Assembly (NCBI GenBank): GCA_937928045.1
Contig: CALFWO010000026.1
Location: 36,971 to 100,970, forward strand
Length of the DNA: 64,000 nucleotides
From: an uncultured Saprospiraceae bacterium
GTDB lineage: Bacteria > Bacteroidota > Bacteroidia > Chitinophagales > Saprospiraceae
Direction of reading: 5' to 3'
Below are positions 35,831 through 44,893 of this stretch, piece by piece (positions within the stretch are counted from its first letter, which is position 1; every line of letters begins with the position of its first letter). Position numbers and translations under genes: made by a program. The notes below the pieces were generated by a model that saw only the letters and a list, made by a program, of their open reading frames with translations, did no database searches and was not told where the DNA came from.

Positions 35831-38375
35831 GGTAATGATGTTGAATAAATTTGTAAAAATATTGGGAATATCTGTTGTAGTTGCGGTTGTTAGTTGTAGC
35901 TACTCTAATAATTGTTACCACCAAATTGAGAAATTATTGTTGGAAATAGAAAGAAATGACTCTGAAAAAGTAATACGGATCGTAGAATCATTAAGAAGTG
36001 CTGATGAAAATTTGTGTCTTGATGTTCAAAAGCTTTTGTTAGAAATGGATGGTGACCAAAAATTGAAAACTTGGATTGTTAACCCATTTTTAATCAAATT
36101 ACAAAATATTTGGAACGCTCATATAAATCTTCAGCCAATAAAAGCAGAAAACTTATTTGATGAAATTGACTTTGAACAAGAACAAGAAAACAATAGTTTT
36201 TTTCAATACTTATTGGTGGAATCCTATGTGAAAAAGACATTTACAACAACAATAGCAAAAAAGTTCGAATCTGTTGATCCGGATACACTATCTATAGTTG
36301 ACTTCTATCATTTTCTGAAATCACTATTAGAATGGTCTAAAAAAGGAACATCGGGTATGAATTCTGAGTTAAAACTCGGTTTTTTACACTATGCTTTACA
36401 TTTAATTGAAAGTAAAAAATCGTCCCTTTCTTTTAATAGGCTTAAAGCAGAATTGTTATTTGAAAAAAGGTTTCTATTAGGACATAGTCGATTGGATGTT
36501 CAAGAGTATAAAGAAACAATTGATTCATCTTTAATGTTTTCAAAATCATTATATGAGTCAATTGGTGCAATAGACGAGGCTCAATTGGTTAAATGGTATT
36601 TAGGTGAATTTGATTTGAAGGATTTGGATACTGTTCAATTAAGAGATTTTAATCAATTGGAAGTCTCAAAATATCAGAAGTTAAGGCTGTTCTCAGACAT
36701 AGGTATTAAGCTTCGTTTTTATAATCCTAAATTGGCCATTAATGCGTTTAATATGGCTTTGGAATTAATAGATAACAATAAATGCCTTTTCAATTATGCA
36801 GTTTTAAACAATTGCAAAGGCTTTGCTGCATTAGGAAATCAAGATACATTAAGCGCCTTAAAATATTTTGAAGAAGCTAAGTTTGATGTTAGCTGTCCTT
36901 CTTCAACTTCAGATTTAATAAATTACATCAACTTGCAATTTCATCAATCGTTTTTAAATAAATTGGAGGGAGGTGATGTTTTGAAAGCTAATCATTTTAC
37001 GATTTTTGAAGAAAAGGAAATTGCCAAAAGAATTCTTAAGGATGATCCTATACATTTAGATGATTATATGGCGATGAATGGAATTCGTGTACTTGATAAT
37101 TATAAAAGAGCGCATGTTGTAGATTCGCAAGTGGTTGAAGAAATCCTCAAAACGGTATTCGAATCCAAAGGTCGTAGGAATAAAGTTAAAGATAAAATAG
37201 AAAAAAGGAAGATTAGGAATGTTAATCTAACTGAAATTCTTCAGCAAATAAATGATTTTAAGTTTTCAAATAATAGAGAATCTTCAAATTACAAAAAGGC
37301 ATTTTATGTTTTATTAAGTGACTGGATAAATGATAGATATAAAATGGTATCTATAGATTCTTTGAATGCTAATCCAATTTTGGACTATATAAATCGTCAA
37401 GAGGCTCAAATATTAGCATTTCTTAAAAGTAACGATAGAAATTTGGGTTATCTCTTAAATTCGAATGGCTTAGATATATTTGAAATGGATACTCCAAAAA
37501 TAACTGAAGTATTTGAATCTTTTTATCAAAATTTAAATTCCAATTCTGGAATTAATTCAGATATAAAGAGCATAAAGGATTTGATAGCTGAATCCACAAA
37601 GCTTGATTTGAATATTCCGACAATTGTGTCTACCGATGGTCTATTTACCCAAATCCCTTGGCATTTAATATTTAATGAAGGACCAAAAATTAATGTTGTA
37701 AATAATCTTAATCGCTATGTGCAAGAATCTGATTCAATTGTAAGTACCAATTCAATTGCTACGTTTTCGTTTTCAAATGATGAAACTATAAAAAGTAGAA
37801 ATCCGAAATCATTAAAAGAATTACCTTATGCTCATAAAGAGGTTAATAAGATTTCTGATATACTTAAAATAGACCAAAATGAACCTTTTATAGGTAAATC
37901 CTGCAATCGTAACAACTTTATAAAAAGTTTAGATTCCGACCTCATCCATTTTGCCTCCCATGCCTCAATTAGTTTGACGAATAGACTGGATAACTATTTG
38001 GTGCTTAGGAAGGGAGCATCAGAAATCGACAAATTTTATACTTATGAATTGGAGGAATTAGGTATTGCGCCTAAAATTGTAATCCTTTCTGCCTGTGAAA
38101 CAGAACTCGGCTTGCAAAGAGATGGCTCTGGGACTTATTCCCTTGCAAATGCCTTTGTCCAAAATGGAGCGCAAACCGTGATCAAAACATTGTGGAAGGT
38201 CAATGACAAAGCATCGTATGAATTTATGGTTAAACTTTATGAATATTGGTCTAAAGGTATTTCCCTGGGAGAGGCTATGACAAAGACAAGAAATTTTTTT
38301 AAAGATGAAGATCCAATTCATTGGGCTGGGTTTGTACTTGAAGGAAACCCTGAGTTTTATCTCAAACTAAATTGA
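35829..38375 (+). CDS. CHAT-domain (caspase-like) lipoprotein with TPR-like region
   Basis: An 848-residue protein. The N-terminus is a lipoprotein signal (VVVAVVSCS), which would place a caspase-like enzyme outside the cytoplasm. The middle is helical with TPR-like segments (for example AINAFNMALELI and ALKYFEEAKFD). From about residue 590 there is a CHAT domain: catalytic His in LIHFASHAS (His711 most likely), and Cys756 in VILSACETELGLQ, followed by LANAFVQNGAQTVIKTLWKV and HWAGFVLEGNPEF. CHAT proteases are clan CD cysteine peptidases. In-frame ATGs 6 and 9 bases downstream are alternative starts. Sigma and anti-sigma genes follow. Confidence 0.85.
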   Translation: MVMMLNKFVKILGISVVVAVVSCSYSNNCYHQIEKLLLEIERNDSEKVIRIVESLRSADENLCLDVQKLLLEMDGDQKLKTWIVNPFLIKLQNIWNAHINLQPIKAENLFDEIDFEQEQENNSFFQYLLVESYVKKTFTTTIAKKFESVDPDTLSIVDFYHFLKSLLEWSKKGTSGMNSELKLGFLHYALHLIESKKSSLSFNRLKAELLFEKRFLLGHSRLDVQEYKETIDSSLMFSKSLYESIGAIDEAQLVKWYLGEFDLKDLDTVQLRDFNQLEVSKYQKLRLFSDIGIKLRFYNPKLAINAFNMALELIDNNKCLFNYAVLNNCKGFAALGNQDTLSALKYFEEAKFDVSCPSSTSDLINYINLQFHQSFLNKLEGGDVLKANHFTIFEEKEIAKRILKDDPIHLDDYMAMNGIRVLDNYKRAHVVDSQVVEEILKTVFESKGRRNKVKDKIEKRKIRNVNLTEILQQINDFKFSNNRESSNYKKAFYVLLSDWINDRYKMVSIDSLNANPILDYINRQEAQILAFLKSNDRNLGYLLNSNGLDIFEMDTPKITEVFESFYQNLNSNSGINSDIKSIKDLIAESTKLDLNIPTIVSTDGLFTQIPWHLIFNEGPKINVVNNLNRYVQESDSIVSTNSIATFSFSNDETIKSRNPKSLKELPYAHKEVNKISDILKIDQNEPFIGKSCNRNNFIKSLDSDLIHFASHASISLTNRLDNYLVLRKGASEIDKFYTYELEELGIAPKIVILSACETELGLQRDGSGTYSLANAFVQNGAQTVIKTLWKVNDKASYEFMVKLYEYWSKGISLGEAMTKTRNFFKDEDPIHWAGFVLEGNPEFYLKLN

Positions 38376-38429
38376 TGCATTAACCTTGTAGCACGGCTAT
38401 TTCATGGATTATTCAATGTAGTTTTTTAT

Positions 38430-38437
38430 TATATTTG
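38430..38437 (+). promoter_or_regulatory. Candidate -7 element upstream of the sigma-factor gene
   Basis: TATATTTG matches TAnnTTTG and lies 53 bp ahead of the sigma-factor ATG in the 114-bp spacer after the CHAT gene. It suggests the sigma/anti-sigma pair can be transcribed separately by the primary sigma factor. The -33 element is not clear. Confidence 0.4.
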
Positions 38438-38489
38438 AATCGGCGGAAACGTTTTCTATGCAAAAATCAACTATCTATTAATATTGGAA

Positions 38490-39071
38490 ATGGTGAAAGA
38501 GGAGATGATCATTGCCATACGTGCCGGCAAGTCTGAACGTGATAAGGCTATTAAAGCGTTGTACCATAACCAGTTACTTCAAAATGGGATAAAGAAAATA
38601 GTCCTTTCAAATTCGGGTACAGAACAAGATTATAGACAAATCTTAAGTTATGCTGTAGTTGAGTTTATGAAAAAATGTATTACCGCCCCAAGTTTTACGG
38701 TTACAAGCTCCATTGAAAATTATATAATCGGAATAGCCAAATTTCTTTGGTTACAGGAATTAAGAAAGAAACGAAAAGATCCACAGCGTATACCTGAGGG
38801 ATACTCAGTTGAAGATCCAAGTCCAAGAATAGATTTGTTGATCGCTAATGAAGAGGTGAAAAAAAGCTTACATGTCATTCTTTCCAAACTAGGAAGGAAC
38901 TGTAAGGAAGTTCTAATGATGTGGGCTTCTGGTAATAAAATGAAAGAAATAGCTAAAAAGTTGGATTACAATAGTGAAGGAGTAGTCCGAAAGAAAAAAT
39001 TTAAATGCATGAAAGAACTTTTAGATTATTTGGATGCGAATCCAGGAATTAAAAAAAGTCTCTCAAAATGA
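38490..39071 (+). CDS. ECF-like sigma-70 family RNA polymerase sigma factor
   Basis: A 193-residue protein. Region 2 is represented by FTVTSSIENYIIGIAKFLWL and the basic ELRKKRKDPQRI; region 4 by LSKLGRNCKEVLMMWASG, a helix-turn-helix MKEIAKKLDYNSEGVVRKKK, and a C-terminal helix. The two-domain layout without region 3 fits an ECF-type sigma factor. ATG is preferred to a TTG six bases upstream. Its stop overlaps the start of the next gene (ATGA), a common sigma/anti-sigma arrangement. Confidence 0.8.
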   Translation: MVKEEMIIAIRAGKSERDKAIKALYHNQLLQNGIKKIVLSNSGTEQDYRQILSYAVVEFMKKCITAPSFTVTSSIENYIIGIAKFLWLQELRKKRKDPQRIPEGYSVEDPSPRIDLLIANEEVKKSLHVILSKLGRNCKEVLMMWASGNKMKEIAKKLDYNSEGVVRKKKFKCMKELLDYLDANPGIKKSLSK

Positions 39072-39751
39072 ACAGTAACGAACTTATTGAACGCTATCTA
39101 AGTAATAATCTTTCTGCTGCTGAAAGAACATCTTTTGAATTGGAGATGGACAAAGATCCTGAATTCAAAAAACTTGTCGAAAATTATCCAGTCTTAAAAA
39201 AAGTCGGGGAAGGAATATTAGAATTGGAACTATTAAATGAATTTGAAAATGCAACAGCGGGACTGAACACCGATAATCCCGATAAGTCCAAAACCAAATT
39301 TTTAAAAGTAGGGCTACTAGTAGCTAGTGTTCTTTTGTTATCAGCAATTTTATACTTTTTTAGAGGAAAAGATAAACCAAGTCCGGAAAAGACAGAGGAA
39401 ATATTCATTGCATATTATTCCAAGCCCATCAATGAAGATACTTTCAGAGGGGAGAACAAGGAAAAGGAATTGTCTTTAGATCAAGCTAAGACATATTTCG
39501 ATTTGAACCAGTTTGACAAAAGTGTGGAGATTTTAGAAACACTTTTAGCAAAACCCAGCGGAGAAAATGAACTTAAAGAATTGGAATATTATTTGGCACA
39601 TAATTATTTGAATATTGGACGTTATCAGGAAGCCAAAAAAATGTTTTTGTCCGGAAATGATCCTCAAAAAAAATGTCTTATAGTACTCTGCGATGTTTTA
39701 TCTGGAAATCTAGCAGAAAGTGCGCTTGAAGAAAATTGTTCTGCACGCTAA
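39068..39751 (+). CDS. Anti-sigma-factor-like membrane protein with C-terminal TPR-like region
   Basis: A 227-residue protein. The N-terminal part (ELIERYLSNNLSAAERTSFE) resembles cytoplasmic anti-sigma domains in Bacteroidota, without the zinc-binding His/Cys set. One hydrophobic helix lies at about residues 79-97, followed by a region of about 120 residues with TPR-like helices (SLDQAKTYFDLNQFDKSVEI, YYLAHNYLNIGRYQEAKKMF) predicted to face the periplasm. Overlap with the sigma gene implies coupled translation. Regulation of that sigma factor is inferred from position and layout. Confidence 0.72.
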   Translation: MNSNELIERYLSNNLSAAERTSFELEMDKDPEFKKLVENYPVLKKVGEGILELELLNEFENATAGLNTDNPDKSKTKFLKVGLLVASVLLLSAILYFFRGKDKPSPEKTEEIFIAYYSKPINEDTFRGENKEKELSLDQAKTYFDLNQFDKSVEILETLLAKPSGENELKELEYYLAHNYLNIGRYQEAKKMFLSGNDPQKKCLIVLCDVLSGNLAESALEENCSAR

Positions 39752-39756
39752 GCTGG

Positions 39757-39777
39757 CCAATTTCATTTTTAAATTGG
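39757..39777. terminator. Weak hairpin between convergent genes
   Basis: CCAATTT and AAATTGG form a 7-bp AT-rich stem with a 7-base loop in the 27-bp spacer between the anti-sigma-like gene and the TonB-receptor gene. It could terminate either transcript, but no T-tract follows. Confidence 0.35.
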
Positions 39778-39778
39778 A

Positions 39779-41842
39779 CTATTCAAACCTTATCCGAATT
39801 CCACCAAATACATGAATTCCCGCAGCAGCTTCGTAGTATCTACTGCCAAAAGCATTTAAGCGAATGTTGTCGTAGTAGTTGCTATCTAAGAGATTATTGA
39901 TTCCAAAAAAAGGATTGAGGATGACTTTATTAAACTGGTGTCGATATCCAAAGTTAATGTCTAATATGGAATACCCTGGAATTTCTACTTGGTTTGAATC
40001 ATCCGCAAAAAAAGCACTAAATTTTCGAAATATGATTCTAGCAGAAATACCATTCTTGGATTGGTAATTCAATGAAGCGCTGTAAGTACGAAAAGGGAGC
40101 CCTGGTAATTCTTTTCCCGATAAATCACTTGAACCCAATTCAAACGCTTTGTATTTATATTTGGAAAAGGCAGAGGCCGTACGAATTGATAAAGATTTCA
40201 ATAGCCTATATTGAATCCAATATTCAAAACCTTGTCTGGTGGTTGAACCAGCATTGCGAAAGAACGTACGGCCGGGGAAGGCTTCAATTTCGTATGGAAC
40301 CAGATCGTTGGTAGTGTTGATGTGAAAAAGAGTGAAATCAAAATCAAACTTTTCACTATACATTCCTTTATAACCCATTTCGTAGTTATAAGACTGCTGG
40401 GCATCCAAGTTGGGATTTAGTCCAGCTTGGCCTGAAGGATTGGCAGTAAGTTCACTCAATGCAGGCGTTTCAAAGCTAGATCTAAAACTGCCATACAAAT
40501 GCTGTCGATTGCCAATTTCATAATTCAATCCAATGCTGGGATTAAAACTGGGTAATGATCGCTCCCCTGATTGATCACCATCAACCGTTTTTTCATCCTC
40601 CAAAATAATATTATTCTGATCGAATCGAATTCCTGCTGAAAGCATCAGTTTATTTATCGTAAAATGATTCAAAGCATAAATGGCAACATTGGAAAAAATT
40701 TCATTTTGATCCAAAGTCAATTCACCTTTTGTTCCTTCGAGATTTTGAAATCGCATGCGCTGATCCAATTGATAAGCTTGGTCAATGCCAACCAAAAATT
40801 TATTTGATGATTGCGCTTGCTTTTTGTTGAAAGCATAGGAAATACCTGAACCAAAATATTGACGATTCAGGTCAATCCAGCCGCCAAATTCAAAAGGCAG
40901 TCTTCCTTCAAAATTTCGATTATTATAAAAACCATAGACCTTTAATTTTTGATTTACTTTAAACGGGATTTCCAAAGTTGAACCTACTTTAAATTGATCT
41001 ATTGCTTCGCCAGCTTCGAAAAGAACATTCCGGTCTCTGGCTGCCTTTCGATTTTCTTCTACACTTTCTAAATCTAGACCACCAGGGTCGTCGGCTATTG
41101 GGCTATTCGTGTAATTTGCAAGGTAAGTCAGCTTAGAATTTTTGAAAATTTTATTAGATCCATTAAGTTCAAAATTGGTTGTTTGAAACCCACTAGATTC
41201 CCGAAATCCATTGGATTTACTGTGTAATCCTCTTAAACTAATTTTTCCATTTTTGTATTTAATGCCTGTTTTTAATTGGTAGCGTTGCATTCCAAATGAT
41301 CCAAAAGTTACGCCCGCTTCTCCGTAATATTTATCAAAAGAATCATTCGTACTGATATTGATTACGCCACCAGATGCATTGCCATATAAAGCCGAAGAAG
41401 GTCCTTTCAAGATTTCAATCCTTTGGATATTGGAGAGGTTTAAATTGTCCAATTGTCCCTGGCCATCTGGCGTAGTCTCAGGAATGCCATCCACGATTAA
41501 TTTTATTCCCCTAATGCCGAATGCGGAACGGGCGCCAAAGCCTCTAATCGAGAGTCGTAAATCTTGCGAATAGTTGTTCGCATTCAAACTGAATAACCCA
41601 GGTATCTCACTTAAGTATTCTTGTAATGACATTTGTTGACCATTCGCTAGGATAGGGTTCATCTGAAAGGTGGCAATGGAGAAAGGCTGTTTCCTCGGGA
41701 TAGCGGCTATCCGCAAAGCGGTGAGTTTAACAGTCGGAAGGTCGAAGGTGCTCGTACTATCAGTTTGGGAATAGGTAGCTGATATCGTGGAGAAAAAGAA
41801 ACTAATAGATAAAAGGAGAATTTGAAATTTTATTGAACTCAT
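39779..41842 (-). CDS. TonB-dependent outer-membrane receptor (FecA/siderophore-receptor type)
   Basis: A 687-residue receptor. After a signal peptide (ATYSQ cleavage) a plug domain follows immediately, with LSIRGFGARSAFGIRGIKL, LIVDGIPETTPDGQGQLDNL and EILKGPSSALYGNASGGV; the barrel ends in GGIRIRFE. It lacks the carboxypeptidase-like N-domain of the other receptor, so it belongs to the classical plug/barrel group seen in siderophore, haem or vitamin uptake. The ligand is unknown. MSSIKFQILLL is the preferred start; two ATGs further upstream would lengthen the signal region. It is divergent from an alpha/beta hydrolase gene. Confidence 0.9.
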   Translation of the reverse strand: MSSIKFQILLLSISFFFSTISATYSQTDSTSTFDLPTVKLTALRIAAIPRKQPFSIATFQMNPILANGQQMSLQEYLSEIPGLFSLNANNYSQDLRLSIRGFGARSAFGIRGIKLIVDGIPETTPDGQGQLDNLNLSNIQRIEILKGPSSALYGNASGGVINISTNDSFDKYYGEAGVTFGSFGMQRYQLKTGIKYKNGKISLRGLHSKSNGFRESSGFQTTNFELNGSNKIFKNSKLTYLANYTNSPIADDPGGLDLESVEENRKAARDRNVLFEAGEAIDQFKVGSTLEIPFKVNQKLKVYGFYNNRNFEGRLPFEFGGWIDLNRQYFGSGISYAFNKKQAQSSNKFLVGIDQAYQLDQRMRFQNLEGTKGELTLDQNEIFSNVAIYALNHFTINKLMLSAGIRFDQNNIILEDEKTVDGDQSGERSLPSFNPSIGLNYEIGNRQHLYGSFRSSFETPALSELTANPSGQAGLNPNLDAQQSYNYEMGYKGMYSEKFDFDFTLFHINTTNDLVPYEIEAFPGRTFFRNAGSTTRQGFEYWIQYRLLKSLSIRTASAFSKYKYKAFELGSSDLSGKELPGLPFRTYSASLNYQSKNGISARIIFRKFSAFFADDSNQVEIPGYSILDINFGYRHQFNKVILNPFFGINNLLDSNYYDNIRLNAFGSRYYEAAAGIHVFGGIRIRFE

Positions 41843-41906
41843 TAAATTGTAAAACTTGGGCTGCATTGCTGTCAAAGATAGGCTTATTTATTTACCTTCA
41901 CGGCTA

Positions 41907-42743
41907 ATGATTCAGGAATTATTTTTAAAGCTTTTCGGCTCAGGTATCAATTTTATTGGTCTATTTAGTTCCAATTTAGCTGGTCAGATAGCGCTTAAAG
42001 TTTATAGAAAACCGAGAGAAGGAAGACTGGAATTCAGTGATCTTGAGTTTTTGAAAACTGCTGAGAGTAAAACAAAAATTGGGAAGACAGGTTGCAAAGT
42101 AATGCGTTATTCTTGGAATGAGTCTGGGAAAAAAGAGGTTTTATTATTGCATGGTTGGGAGTCCAATGCTGCACGGTGGGAGCCAGTAATTCTGAAATTT
42201 GTAGAAAACAACTATCGCGTGGTTGCCATTGACGCTCCAGCGCACGGAGATTCCGATAGAGAGTTGTTTGATATGGTACAATATGTAAATGCGATAGATG
42301 CGGCCGTTGAAGCATCTATTCCACATTTTATTATTGGACATTCTTTGGGAGGTTCCTCTTTATCGTTTTATTTGAATCGAATCGATCATCCGAAATTCGA
42401 AAAAATTGTATTGATGGGTGTACCTTCGGAACTCTATGAAATGACTGTTAATTTTGGTGAAATGTTGGGACTTAACCAAAGATCTTTCAACGCATTGGTC
42501 AAGACTTTTAGATCAACGTTTGATTTAGATCTTAAAGATATTTCTGTAAAAGAATTTTGCAAAAATATAACAATCGAAACTTTAATTTTGCATGATTACC
42601 AAGATGAAATTGCGAATGTAGAAGATGCAAAAGTCTATCAACAAATTTTGAATAGCGCCGAATTGTACTTGACTAAAGATTACGATCATTCCTTGCAGGC
42701 CGAGGAGGTTTACAATTGCATACTATCGTTTATTCAGAAATAA
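41907..42743 (+). CDS. Alpha/beta hydrolase
   Basis: A 278-residue alpha/beta hydrolase: oxyanion region LLLHGWESNAARWEP, IDAPAHGDSD, nucleophile Ser in FIIGHSLGGSS, acid in LILHDYQDEI, and catalytic His in KDYDHSLQAEE. The MIQELFLKLFGSG start is preferred over an upstream TTG because the extension has no similarity to the family. No substrate can be named. It is divergent from the TonB receptor, and another alpha/beta hydrolase gene follows about 120 bp downstream. Confidence 0.85.
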   Translation: MIQELFLKLFGSGINFIGLFSSNLAGQIALKVYRKPREGRLEFSDLEFLKTAESKTKIGKTGCKVMRYSWNESGKKEVLLLHGWESNAARWEPVILKFVENNYRVVAIDAPAHGDSDRELFDMVQYVNAIDAAVEASIPHFIIGHSLGGSSLSFYLNRIDHPKFEKIVLMGVPSELYEMTVNFGEMLGLNQRSFNALVKTFRSTFDLDLKDISVKEFCKNITIETLILHDYQDEIANVEDAKVYQQILNSAELYLTKDYDHSLQAEEVYNCILSFIQK

Positions 42744-42860
42744 TTCTGCGGAATCAATAGCGTTGTTTGAGATTTATTACGAGCACTAAAGATAATCTTT
42801 ACCTTGAAGTTTGACAGTTGATATTCGCACGGTCAAATAGGAAATTAATACATTGGCTAC

Positions 42861-43835
42861 ATGAAAAATGTTACTTATTTTATCAATATATTGTTAGAAT
42901 TCCTTTTGGTCTTGGGTCGAAGATTGGTAGGGAAAAAGCATCATTCGAATTGGAGTTTGAAAACGGAGTTAATCTGGGCGTCGACAAGATTAACAATATT
43001 ATCATCGAATAAACTGGGCTTAGATTGGTATAAACAATTAGGAGAGAAATTCAAACCAAAGCCTACTCAAGCGGATTTGGTTGAAATTCAAAAAATAGAA
43101 AAGGGATCCACAAGATTTCTTATCATTCGCCCTAGCGAGTCAAGCAATGCAATAAAAAGTGGAATTATTTATTTCCATGGGGGAGGTTTCGTTGCTGGAT
43201 CTCCAGAAACTTCCATTGAATTTCTAACACGCTTAGCAATAAAAACAGAAAAAATTGTATACGCTCCATTCTATCCTTTGGCACCAGAAAATGTTTATCC
43301 GGCAGCTAATATTTTTGCAATGAATTTTACCGAAATGATTTTGGAAAAGTATGCTAAAGAGGAATGCTACCTTGCCGGAGATTCCGCTGGAGCTTCACTG
43401 GTATTGTCAACAATGAAAAATTTAAAGAATTCTGCGCTAATTAAAGGATGTATCTTAATCTCTCCCTGGGTAAAGCCTTTAGCTGATTCTGGGTCTATTG
43501 AAATTAATTCTGATAATGACGTGGGGAACAGAGAATTTCTAATAGCATGTTATAAAGCTTATTTGCAGAATAATGAAATTTTGAGTGAATACCCCTTGAC
43601 ATTTACTAAAGAGAATTTGCCCTCGTTACCAAGAACAATGGTGACTGTAGGCGAATTGGAGATGTTATTGGATCAAACGTTAGAATTGGCAAATCATCTT
43701 AAAGATAAAAGTACGTTGGTAGAGTTAAAACAGTATCAATCAATGTTCCATACATTTTGGAATTTGGCACCAAATATCAAACAAGCTGAAAATTTAATCA
43801 GTGATGTAGGCGAATGGTTAAATAAACAAAATTGA
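42861..43835 (+). CDS. Alpha/beta hydrolase fold-3 (hormone-sensitive-lipase-like) esterase
   Basis: A 324-residue protein of the HSL group. The signatures are IYFHGGGFVAGSPE (HGGG oxyanion loop), PLAPENVYPA, nucleophile Ser in LAGDSAGASLV, and a C-terminal catalytic His in SMFHTFWNL. Such enzymes hydrolyse short- to medium-chain esters. A hydrophobic segment near residues 6-19 might tether it to the membrane. The gene follows another alpha/beta hydrolase on the same strand, but the 117-bp gap argues against tight coupling. Confidence 0.87.
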   Translation: MKNVTYFINILLEFLLVLGRRLVGKKHHSNWSLKTELIWASTRLTILSSNKLGLDWYKQLGEKFKPKPTQADLVEIQKIEKGSTRFLIIRPSESSNAIKSGIIYFHGGGFVAGSPETSIEFLTRLAIKTEKIVYAPFYPLAPENVYPAANIFAMNFTEMILEKYAKEECYLAGDSAGASLVLSTMKNLKNSALIKGCILISPWVKPLADSGSIEINSDNDVGNREFLIACYKAYLQNNEILSEYPLTFTKENLPSLPRTMVTVGELEMLLDQTLELANHLKDKSTLVELKQYQSMFHTFWNLAPNIKQAENLISDVGEWLNKQN

Positions 43836-43907
43836 AAACCTCACAATAGAATGATTAATGTCGATTGCTTCCTTTTTCGGCAATGATAGTGACGATGTAT
43901 TGGTTGT

Positions 43908-44384
43908 ATGCCGGAAAAAAATAAAACCCTAAAAATGGTAATAGACGCACTAAAAGAATTGTACAATAGAGATTTAAAGAAATTGAAACTTGAAATTGAA
44001 CACTATAAAAATGATTCAACGTTGTGGAAGATTGAAAATTCAATTAAAAATTCTGGCGGAAATATTTGTCTTCATTTAATAGGAAATTTAAAAACGTATA
44101 TCGGAAATGGATTAGCTGATACTGGATACATCAGAAATAGAGATTTTGAGTTTTCAGGGAAATGTGTTGATAGAAAAGAACTGCTAAAACAGATTGATGA
44201 AACAATCTCCATCGTAAATCAAGGGTTAAGTGCAATATCAGATGAGCAATTAGCGGAAAACTTCCCGGTGTTAATTTGGGAAAAAGAAACAGGAATGGCG
44301 TTTACCATATTTCATCTTCATGCTCATCTTAATTATCATTTAGGTCAAATAAATTACCATCGAAGAATTTTAGATGATATTTAA
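43908..44384 (+). CDS. DinB-superfamily protein, DUF1572 type
   Basis: A 158-residue four-helix protein. Metal-site histidines are visible in NICLHLIGNLKTYIG and in HLHAHLNYHLGQINYH. This matches the DUF1572 branch of the DinB/YfiT superfamily, whose better-known members are metal-dependent and often handle thiol cofactors. A second in-frame ATG nine codons in is possible. Its function is unknown; no obvious operon partner. Confidence 0.83.
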   Translation: MPEKNKTLKMVIDALKELYNRDLKKLKLEIEHYKNDSTLWKIENSIKNSGGNICLHLIGNLKTYIGNGLADTGYIRNRDFEFSGKCVDRKELLKQIDETISIVNQGLSAISDEQLAENFPVLIWEKETGMAFTIFHLHAHLNYHLGQINYHRRILDDI

Positions 44385-44496
44385 ATAAAAAATGAGATTG
44401 TAAAATAGTATATAAGAAAATAATAGGTAGCTTATGCAAGCTATGAACATGATGATAGTAGGCTAAAAATAGGTTATGAAATGTTTGGTCAATTTG

Positions 44497-44859
44497 CTAT
44501 TTCTTAACCCCAATCCTAATAATCAACACTTCTTGATCAGAAAAGATCATCCAACTGAAATCATAAACATAGTTTACAAATTTTCCTTGTTTGTTGACGT
44601 GGTAATGTGTAATGTAATTGTAGTGAAAATTTTTGTTGTCAAGTAAATCTCGTGTGACTTTCTTTTGTCTGGTGTTCTTGCCAAGAATTTCGAGTAATAT
44701 TGATCTATTTCGATGAAGTATAGTATCAATCCTAGCAGTTGCTATATTTGTTACTTTGTTGAGCTTGCTGTGATAAGTGGATTTACATTTGTTTGAACAA
44801 AAGACTTTGTCCGAACGACCCTTAACTTGGTTTTCGCATAATTTGCATTTTCTAGGCAT
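44497..44859 (-). CDS. Small zinc-ribbon protein
   Basis: A 120-residue protein beginning MPRKCKLCENQVKG with a second cysteine pair in VFCSNKCKSTYH, a CxxC...CxxxC zinc ribbon. The rest is basic, with a helix (ARIDTILHRNRSILLEIL) and a beta-rich tail. Similar short zinc-ribbon proteins are common in Bacteroidota and lack a described role; nucleic-acid binding is a guess from the charge. It is the last of three minus-strand genes (DUF1801, VOC, this one) with short gaps. Confidence 0.75.
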   Translation of the reverse strand: MPRKCKLCENQVKGRSDKVFCSNKCKSTYHSKLNKVTNIATARIDTILHRNRSILLEILGKNTRQKKVTRDLLDNKNFHYNYITHYHVNKQGKFVNYVYDFSWMIFSDQEVLIIRIGVKK

Positions 44860-44893
44860 ATTAAATGTTTATAGTTAGTATAGCTTTTTGTAT

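Noticed and set aside
38448..38462. AAACGTTT palindrome in the CHAT-sigma spacer as an autoregulatory operator
   Set aside because: Only 8 bp long and expected by chance in AT-rich DNA; no second copy seen upstream of the CHAT gene.
42818..43012. 64-codon frame overlapping the start of the HSL-like esterase gene
   Set aside because: It overlaps in a different frame the clearly coding esterase N-terminus and has no family match.
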